The translations under genes and the position numbers were made by a program. A stretch of DNA of 13,700 nt, taken from NCBI GenBank assembly GCA_958436995.1, contig CAUBMI010000057.1:1-13700 (forward strand). The letters run 5' to 3'. Shown here in pieces: positions 1-4,595 of this stretch (positions within the stretch are counted from its first letter, which is position 1; every line of letters starts with the position of its first letter). The stretch comes from an uncultured Collinsella sp. (GTDB taxonomy: Bacteria > Actinomycetota > Coriobacteriia > Coriobacteriales > Coriobacteriaceae). The notes beneath the pieces were generated by a model. It was not told the origin of the DNA, made no database searches, and was given only the letters and a program-made list of their open reading frames with translations.

Positions 1-1
1 C

Positions 2-82
2 TTGCAGCGACGGACCTCGGGACGCTCTTACACCACGTCTGCGCGCGCCACCGTCATCCAAGGGCCCGTGGACAAAAAATAG
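2..82 (+). CDS. C-terminal end of an unidentified plus-strand gene (partial, cut by the window edge)
   Basis: Frame 2 is open from the window start to a TAG at 80-82, giving about 26 residues that end ...TVIQGPVDKK. Codons before position 60 are mostly C/G-ended (ACC, GCG, CGC, GCC, ACC, GTC, ATC), as in the other genes here. The competing open frame 3 (to TAA at 189-191) has poorer third-base GC in the same stretch. No domain can be recognised from so short a tail. Its last seven codons and stop lie inside the 42-bp repeat that starts at 60, so the repeat may have replaced or extended the original C-terminus. Frame 3 remains an alternative: it would read through the repeat and end in ...TAEELQAFIS. 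Confidence 0.4.
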   Translation: MQRRTSGRSYTTSARATVIQGPVDKK

Positions 83-101
83 CAAATATGAGTATTGTTA
101 C
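60..101 (+). repeat. 42-bp repeat, left copy of an inverted pair
   Basis: Positions 60-101 match the reverse complement of 253-294 at 34 of 42 bases, without gaps. The shared core is CAAAAAA, three variable bases, then CAAATATGAGTA and TGT.AC. Likeness continues weakly to 114, where both copies have the layout TGTYAC-n7-GTARCA. The copy covers the stop codon of the partial gene at the left edge. The sequence is AT-richer than the flanking genes. It may be a MITE-like terminal repeat, a dispersed repeat or a regulator site; nothing here decides between them. Confidence 0.7.
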
Positions 102-114
102 CAATTTAGTAACA
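96..114. promoter_or_regulatory. TGTTAC-n7-GTAACA dyad (possible operator or small hairpin)
   Basis: A perfect 6-bp inverted repeat, TGTTAC at 96-101 and GTAACA at 109-114, flanks the AT-only-but-one spacer CAATTTA. It directly follows the stop codon of the partial gene and lies at the inner edge of the left 42-bp repeat. It has no T-run after it, so it is not a normal intrinsic terminator. The geometry fits a dimeric transcription-factor site. The other repeat copy has the related but imperfect arms TGTCAC and GTAGCA. Confidence 0.35.
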
Positions 115-252
115 GCGATTTCATGCCATCAGAAGGCGATTTGGACACAAGGCGTCCTACGGCGGAAGAATTGCAGGCATTTATCAGCTAAGTACTTGGA
201 CATATGTTGCGTAACACTGCATATTTTGCAAAAAGATAATGCTACAGGGCTT
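102..252. other. Low-GC spacer between the inverted 42-bp repeats, no supported gene
   Basis: This is the interior of the convergent gap that runs from the partial gene's stop (82) to the glnN stop (411). The only coding-like piece is frame 3, which reads MPSEGDLDTRRPTAEELQAF from an ATG at 123 to a TAA at 189-191. That ATG has no Shine-Dalgarno sequence, so it would have to be read from upstream. From 192 to 252 the sequence is AT-rich without a clear start or repeat. It could be the interior of a short element bounded by the repeats, or simply 3' untranslated sequence. Confidence 0.4.
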
Positions 253-294
253 GTGACAGTACTCATATTTGACGTTTTTTGCCCACGACCCCTT
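253..294 (-). repeat. 42-bp repeat, right copy of the inverted pair
   Basis: This is the reverse-complement partner of 60-101 (34/42 identical). It lies downstream of the glnN terminator on the minus strand, so each copy sits at the 3' side of one of two converging genes and points inward. The outer span of the pair is 235 bp. Read on the minus strand in the matching frame the copies would encode similar peptides (KGSWAKNVKYEYC here, KGPWTKNSKYEYC in the left copy). The base differences are not concentrated at third positions, so conservation as DNA or RNA is as likely as conservation as protein. Confidence 0.7.
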
Positions 295-340
295 ATTGCG
301 TGGGCGAATCAGTTGCAAAGCGGGATCCAAAGCGTCCTTC

Positions 341-381
341 GCAAACAAATAGCCGGGGCCCGCGCGATGCGGACCCCGGCT
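341..381 (-). terminator. Intrinsic terminator of glnN
   Basis: On the minus strand the arms AGCCGGGG (381-374, complement of the listed strand) and CCCCGGCT (358-351) form a GC-rich stem. It is followed by the T-rich tail ATTTGTTTGC (350-341). It starts 30 bases after the glnN stop codon, the usual place for a Rho-independent terminator. No comparable tail exists on the plus side. Confidence 0.85.
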
Positions 382-410
382 CAATACCGTGACGATATGT
401 CGGTTACGTT

Positions 411-2498
411 CTACACGTAGAACAGAATGTCGTCGTAGGTCGGAACCGGCCAGTAGTCGGCGGCCACGATCTCCTCCATGGCGTCCACGGCGGCACGCAG
501 CGTATCCATAGCGGGAACGACCTCGTGTGCATACACATTGGCCTGCTCCTGGCCATCGAGGGCCTCGGCCTTCTGATGCACGGCGTCGAGCGCCTTGATG
601 GAGTCGTTGATGGCGGTGATACCGTTGCAGAGCTTGTTGAGCGTGTTCTGCTCGCACTGCATGGCGGCCTCAGCACCGGCGGCACGAATAGTCTCAAGGC
701 CCTTAGCGACCTTGGTGGCATAGGCGGTAATGACCGGACGATAGGTACGACGCGCCTCGCGAACCATCGTGGTAGCCTCGATGTTCATGAGCTTGTTGTA
801 CTTCTCGAGCTTGCAGTCGTAGCGGCACTGAGCCTCGGCCTTGGTCAGGACGCCCGTCTCCTCAAAGAGCGCGATAGCCTTATCGGAAACAAAGGCGGGA
901 AGAGCGTCAGCCGTGGTCTTATTGTTGGCAAGGCCGCGCTTCTCGGCCTCGATGGGCCACTCGTCGGAGTAACCGTCGCCGGAGAACAGGATGCGTTGGT
1001 GATCGGTCAGCACCTTCTTGCAGTACTCGAGCGCGGCGTCCTGGAACTTATCCTCGGGCGTACCCTCGAGTGCGTCGGCGAAGGACTTGAGCGACTTGGC
1101 CACGGCGGCATCGAGCACCAGGTTGGAGTCGGAGACGTTCTGCTCGGAGCCGCAGGCACGGAACTCGAACTTGTTGCCGGTGAAGGCAAACGGGGAGGTG
1201 CGGTTGCGGTCGGTGTTGTCCTGCATCAGCTTGGGCAGGGTATCGGCGCCCAGGTCGAGCACGCCGCGCGTAGCATGGACGGAAGCCTTGCCATCGATGA
1301 TCTTCTCGACGACCTCGGTAAGCTGGTCGCCCAGGAAGATGGACATAATCGCCGGAGGAGCCTCGTTGGCGCCCAGACGATGATCGTTGCCGGCCGAAGC
1401 AACGGAGGCGCGCAAGAGCTCCTGATAGTTATCGACGGCCTCGATCACCGCGGTGAGGAAGACGATGAACTGCAGGTTATCGAGCGGAGTGTCGCCCGGG
1501 TCAAGCAGGTTCTCGGACTCGGTGCCAAGCGACCAGTTATTGTGCTTGCCCGAACCGTTGATGCCCTCGAAGGGCTTCTCGTGCAGCAGGCAGACCAAGT
1601 CGTGGCGGGAGGCAATGAGCTTCATCTTCTCCATCATGACCAGATTCTGGTCGATGGCCTCGTTGACCTCGCCGTAGACAGGGGCGAGCTCATGCTGGCA
1701 GGGAGCGACCTCGTTGTGCTTGGTCTTGGCAGGAATGCCAAGCGCCCACAGTTCATCGTCCAGGTCCTTCATATAGGACGAGACGGTGGGGCGGATAGCG
1801 CCAAAGTAGTGCTCCTCGAGCTCCTGGCCCTTGCAGGGAGCAGCACCAAAGAGGGTGCGCCCGGTGATGACCAGGTCCCTGCGCTTGCGGTAAGCGTCCT
1901 TCTTGATCAGGAAGTACTCCTGCTCATCGCCCACGGAAGGAACGACCTTCTTGGGGGTCTTACCAAACAGCGCCAAAACGCGCTTGGACTCACGCGAGAG
2001 TGCGGTCATGGAGCGCAGCAGCGGGGTCTTCTTGTCCAGGGCCTCGCCCGTGTAGGAGCAAAAAGCCGTGGGGATGCACAGGACATCGTCCTTAATGAAT
2101 GCGGGGCTGGTGGGATCCCAAGCGGTGTAGCCACGGGCCTCGAAGGTGGCACGCAGGCCGCCGTTGGGGAAGCTCGAGGCATCAGGCTCGCCCTGGATGA
2201 GGTTCTTGCCCGTAAACTTGGTAATGGCGGTGCCGTCGTGGTTGGGCTCGAGGAAGCTGTCGTGCTTCTCGGAAGTAATGCCCGAAAGCGGCTGGAACCA
2301 GTGCGCGTAGTGCGTCGCGCCCTTGGAGATGGCCCAGACCTTCATGGCGTGGGCAACGGCGTTGGCCACATCCAGGTCGAGCGGCTCACCGTCCTCGAGG
2401 GTTGCAGCAAGGCGCTTCCAAATGTCCTTGGGGAGGTAGTCCTTCATGACTTCCTCAGAGAACACCATGGTCCCGAAGCGGTCAGTAAGTTCGGCCAT
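411..2498 (-). CDS. glnN: Glutamine synthetase type III (GlnN)
   Basis: The enzyme makes glutamine from glutamate, ammonia and ATP in the cytoplasm. The 695-residue product has the length of the GSIII family, well above the roughly 450 of GSI. Family motifs seen are GATHYAHWFQPL (60-71), DPTSPAF (128-134), KHNEVAPCQHELAP (260-273, metal/substrate site), NGSGKHNNWSLG (314-325, ATP/glutamate region) and RLGANEAPPA (374-383). The C-terminal third is the long helical part typical of GSIII. The start at 2498 is chosen because AAGGGAG lies 6 bases upstream and the family begins near this MAEL; an in-frame ATG at 2561 would add 21 residues without a ribosome site. The gene stands alone, divergent from metF. 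A dyad and GlnR-like half-sites upstream suggest nitrogen control, which is inference. The identification is very secure. Confidence 0.97.
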   Translation of the reverse strand: MAELTDRFGTMVFSEEVMKDYLPKDIWKRLAATLEDGEPLDLDVANAVAHAMKVWAISKGATHYAHWFQPLSGITSEKHDSFLEPNHDGTAITKFTGKNLIQGEPDASSFPNGGLRATFEARGYTAWDPTSPAFIKDDVLCIPTAFCSYTGEALDKKTPLLRSMTALSRESKRVLALFGKTPKKVVPSVGDEQEYFLIKKDAYRKRRDLVITGRTLFGAAPCKGQELEEHYFGAIRPTVSSYMKDLDDELWALGIPAKTKHNEVAPCQHELAPVYGEVNEAIDQNLVMMEKMKLIASRHDLVCLLHEKPFEGINGSGKHNNWSLGTESENLLDPGDTPLDNLQFIVFLTAVIEAVDNYQELLRASVASAGNDHRLGANEAPPAIMSIFLGDQLTEVVEKIIDGKASVHATRGVLDLGADTLPKLMQDNTDRNRTSPFAFTGNKFEFRACGSEQNVSDSNLVLDAAVAKSLKSFADALEGTPEDKFQDAALEYCKKVLTDHQRILFSGDGYSDEWPIEAEKRGLANNKTTADALPAFVSDKAIALFEETGVLTKAEAQCRYDCKLEKYNKLMNIEATTMVREARRTYRPVITAYATKVAKGLETIRAAGAEAAMQCEQNTLNKLCNGITAINDSIKALDAVHQKAEALDGQEQANVYAHEVVPAMDTLRAAVDAMEEIVAADYWPVPTYDDILFYV

Positions 2499-2504
2499 AC
2501 GGAA

Positions 2505-2511
2505 CTCCCTT
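2505..2511 (-). promoter_or_regulatory. Ribosome binding site AAGGGAG deciding the glnN start
   Basis: The minus-strand sequence AAGGGAG lies 6 bases before the ATG at 2498. It is the only good Shine-Dalgarno match near the 5' end of the frame. It supports the 695-residue product over a longer one. Confidence 0.85.
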
Positions 2512-2520
2512 CGTATCGGC

Positions 2521-2574
2521 ACCGCGTGAGAAGCGGTGTTGATTACTAACGAACGAGTCATAGATTAGGCTCGT
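2521..2574 (-). other. Two small hairpins in the glnN 5' untranslated region
   Basis: On the minus strand the arms of 2552-2574 (ACGAG/CTCGT core, loop near TAATCTATG) and of 2521-2537 (ACCGC and GCGGT around TTCTCAC) can each fold. The second ends only about 10 bases before the ribosome site. If transcription starts inside or upstream of the dyad at 2584-2604, both would be in the leader, and the nearer one could affect translation or mRNA stability. Confidence 0.3.
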
Positions 2575-2583
2575 CGTGTTTCC

Positions 2584-2604
2584 GCAACATTACCGTTATG
2601 TTGC
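2584..2604. promoter_or_regulatory. GCAACAT-n7-ATGTTGC dyad upstream of glnN (candidate operator)
   Basis: A perfect 7-bp inverted repeat (2584-2590 and 2598-2604) lies 86-106 bases upstream of the glnN start. On the minus strand it overlaps half-sites resembling the actinobacterial GlnR pattern GTnAC-n6-GAAAC: GTGAC-n6-ATAAC (2610-2595) and GTAAT-n6-GAAAC (2593-2578). The two pairs are only 1 bp apart, instead of the usual 6, so the match is imperfect. A weak minus-strand promoter, TTGATT (2622-2617), 16 bp, CATAAC (2600-2595), would put the -10 inside the dyad. A nitrogen-responsive site is plausible but unproven. Confidence 0.4.
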
Positions 2605-2704
2605 TGTCACGAAACCAATCAATGAGGTTACCGCATCGCGGCGGCGTTGCCGCCCTCAACAGCCAATCAACTGTATAAATTGCAGACCTCTCCCCATGGT
2701 TTAA

Positions 2705-2790
2705 GGGTAGTCAATTTGGGATGGGGCTCTATTAACTGGTATTTCGCATCAGATACCAGTCTTTATAGCCCCATCCTAGATTGACCGCCC
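2705..2790. repeat. 86-nt long inverted repeat / hairpin in the glnN-metF intergenic region
   Basis: Arms 2705-2742 and 2753-2790 pair almost throughout. There is a perfect 8-bp tip (ACTGGTAT with ATACCAGT) around the loop TTCGCATCAG, then a small AT-rich internal loop, then GGGGCT with AGCCCC. A long outer stem follows, running from AT/AT pairs through GTCAAT with ATTGAC to GGG with CCC; it contains a few G-T pairs and one mismatch. Neither side is followed by a T-run, so it is not a classical terminator. It may be a structured leader of metF (135-220 bases before the start), an independent small RNA or a palindromic mobile element. Confidence 0.8.
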
Positions 2791-2924
2791 TGTTATAGGA
2801 AATGCCGATAGTAGGGCATCTTTGATTGGTATCCCCAAATAGCGAGTGAAACTCCACCGTGACACAGTGGTGCTGTAGAATCCTTACAACACATCACACT
2901 ATTACGTATCTAGAGGAGCACGAT
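2791..2924 (+). promoter_or_regulatory. metF upstream leader with two further small hairpins
   Basis: ATGCC (2802-2806) pairs with GGCAT (2815-2819), followed by CTTTGATT, a weak terminator-like shape. CACC (2855-2858) can pair with GGTG (2869-2872). A possible -10, TAGAAT, lies at 2876-2881, but no good -35 sits 17 bp before it. No cobalamin, SAM, SAH, THF or T-box consensus was recognised. Together with 2705-2790 this leader could carry attenuation control of the methionine operon. That is inference. Confidence 0.3.
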
Positions 2925-3797
2925 ATGCGCGTCGACGAGGTTTTTAAGCAGGCAGCATCCCAGGGCACCGCGCCCATTTCGTTTGAGATGTTCCCGCCCA
3001 AGGGCGAGCTTACCCTCGACACGGCTCGCGAGGTGGCTGGCAATCTGTGCAAGCTTTCGCCGAGCTTTGTTTCGGTCACCTGCTCGGCCGGCGGCTCGGG
3101 CAACGGTGCCACCACCGCCCCCATCGCGCATATGATTACGAGCGAATTCGATACACCCTCGGTGGCGCACCTTACCTGCGTGGGCCGCTCGCACGCCGAT
3201 ATCGCCGCCAAGATCGACGAGTATCGCACCGCCGGCGTTGAAAACATCCTGGCCCTGCGTGGTGATCTTCCCGCTGGCGCGACCGAGGACGACAAGCCCG
3301 CCTCGGACTACGCCTACGCCCGCGACCTCATCCCCGAGCTCGTCGACGCCGGCTTTTGTGTGGGCGCCGCAGCCTACCCCGAGGGCCACATTGCCTGTGA
3401 GGACCTCAACGTCTCGGTCGAACACCTCAAGCAAAAACAGGACGCCGGCGCGAGCTTCTTTGTGACGCAGCTCTTCTTTGATAACGAGTGCTTCTACCGT
3501 TTTCGCGAGCTTGCCGACAAGGCCGGTATCACCGTGCCCATTACCGCGGGCATCATGCCGTTTATGGGCAAGTCACAGATCAGCCGCATGGTCTTTATGT
3601 GCGGCGCATCGCTGCCCTCCCCCGTCATCAAGATTCTCGCCAAGTACGAGAACGATCCCGAGAGCCTGCAGGCAGCCGGTGTAGATTATGCCGCCCGTCA
3701 GCTTTGCGACCTCAAGGAGCACGGCGCCGCCGGTCTGCACCTGTACACTATGAATCGTCCTGCGATCGCCGCAACCATTATGGAGCGCCTAGGGTAA
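2925..3797 (+). CDS. metF: Methylenetetrahydrofolate reductase MetF
   Basis: This flavoprotein reduces 5,10-methylene-THF to 5-methyl-THF, the methyl donor for methionine synthase. The 290-residue product is a full-length bacterial MTHFR barrel. Motifs seen are SFEMFPPKGE (19-28, E21 matching the E. coli catalytic Glu28), LRGD (111-114, D114 matching Asp120), AAYPEGH (149-155), TQLFFD (181-186), GIMP (209-212) and GLHLYTMNRP (270-279). The start at 2925 has AGAGGAG 6 bases upstream (2912-2918); an in-frame ATG at 2859 lacks a ribosome site. Its stop overlaps the next start (TAATG), making it the first gene of a methionine-synthesis operon with the reactivation protein and metH. An acetogenic role for MTHFR is not suggested by these neighbours. 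Confidence 0.96.
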   Translation: MRVDEVFKQAASQGTAPISFEMFPPKGELTLDTAREVAGNLCKLSPSFVSVTCSAGGSGNGATTAPIAHMITSEFDTPSVAHLTCVGRSHADIAAKIDEYRTAGVENILALRGDLPAGATEDDKPASDYAYARDLIPELVDAGFCVGAAAYPEGHIACEDLNVSVEHLKQKQDAGASFFVTQLFFDNECFYRFRELADKAGITVPITAGIMPFMGKSQISRMVFMCGASLPSPVIKILAKYENDPESLQAAGVDYAARQLCDLKEHGAAGLHLYTMNRPAIAATIMERLG

Positions 3798-4585
3798 TGG
3801 AAAAACCGCACATCGATACAGCTTTTGCCGAAGTGCCGGCCGACCTTGCGTCGCCGGCGCTTTATCGTATCGATACCGCCCACCATCCCCGCGTCGATCG
3901 TGCCGAGATGTTGCGCTACCTGGGCTACGGCGGCCAGCAGATTGAACCCGAGCTGTCGCAGCGTATTGAGCTTGTCGTTGAGCGCCTGGAACTGGACATT
4001 GAGCCCCGTGGCGTGCGCCGCGTGTTTGCCGTCGATGCCACGGGCGTGGACGAGCAGGGAGAGCCCAGTATCCGTCTGGTTGGCACCAACGTTGAACTGC
4101 GTGGTCGCGATATCTATCGCCATCTCAAAGACGCCCACTTTGCCGCGCTCATGGCATGCACCCTCGGCATGGACGCCGAGCGTCGCCTGCGCACCACGGG
4201 AGCCCAGCAGCCCCTGGAGGGAGCCGTGCTCGACGCCGCATGCTCTGCCTATGTAGAAGCCGCTGTCGAGCAGATGGACCAGCAAGTCAAGGCTGCGGCC
4301 GCGGCACACGGACTCGCTGGCAACTGGCGCTTTAGCCCCGGCTACGGCGACTGTCCGCTTACGGCCCAGCGCTCAATCGTGGCTGCACTCAACGCCACGC
4401 GGCTCATCGGGCTTACCGTCACACCCACCAGCCTGCTCATGCCCACCAAGAGCGTGACCGCGGTGATCGGTCTGTTTGACGGCGAGGTCCACGACGCCCA
4501 GAGCCGCCCCACCTGCAATATCTGCCGCATGCGCGAGCACTGCCGCTTCCGCGCCGCCCACACCACCTGCTATTCCAGCCATTAG
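3797..4585 (+). CDS. Stand-alone methionine synthase reactivation protein (Met_synt_B12 activation domain)
   Basis: The product probably returns oxidised cob(II)alamin in MetH to the methylated form by reductive methylation with SAM. It has 262 residues and resembles the C-terminal activation module of large MetH proteins, here as a separate gene. Motifs seen are RFSPGYGDCPL (178-188, the SAM-site signature of the family), LMPTKSVTAVIG (214-225) and a Cys-rich tail with C240, C243, C249 and C258. Such a tail could hold a metal or Fe-S cluster, but that is inference. The ATG at 3797 shares one base with the metF stop, implying translational coupling. The next gene, metH, lacks exactly this module, which strongly supports the assignment. 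Confidence 0.9.
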   Translation: MEKPHIDTAFAEVPADLASPALYRIDTAHHPRVDRAEMLRYLGYGGQQIEPELSQRIELVVERLELDIEPRGVRRVFAVDATGVDEQGEPSIRLVGTNVELRGRDIYRHLKDAHFAALMACTLGMDAERRLRTTGAQQPLEGAVLDAACSAYVEAAVEQMDQQVKAAAAAHGLAGNWRFSPGYGDCPLTAQRSIVAALNATRLIGLTVTPTSLLMPTKSVTAVIGLFDGEVHDAQSRPTCNICRMREHCRFRAAHTTCYSSH

Positions 4586-4595
4586 GAGCTCATTG

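Noticed and set aside
184..657. 157-codon minus-strand frame covering the glnN 3' end and the right 42-bp repeat
   Set aside because: Most of it is out-of-frame glnN sequence (Arg/His/Gly-rich), and it reads through the glnN terminator. Only the small repeat-derived segment is notable, and it is reported as a repeat.
525..2549. 674-codon plus-strand open frame opposite glnN
   Set aside because: It is a mirror frame caused by C/G-ended codons of glnN. The translated product is Leu/Val/Gly-rich without domains, and glnN has clear GSIII motifs on the other strand.
2499..2561. Upstream ATG extending glnN by 21 residues
   Set aside because: There is no Shine-Dalgarno sequence before 2561, the extension is not typical of the family, and AAGGGAG precisely precedes the ATG at 2498.
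2791..2924. Known riboswitch (cobalamin, SAM, SAH, THF) or T-box in the metF leader
   Set aside because: The genes would make one plausible, but none of the conserved core sequences that I know for these classes could be found by eye on the plus strand.
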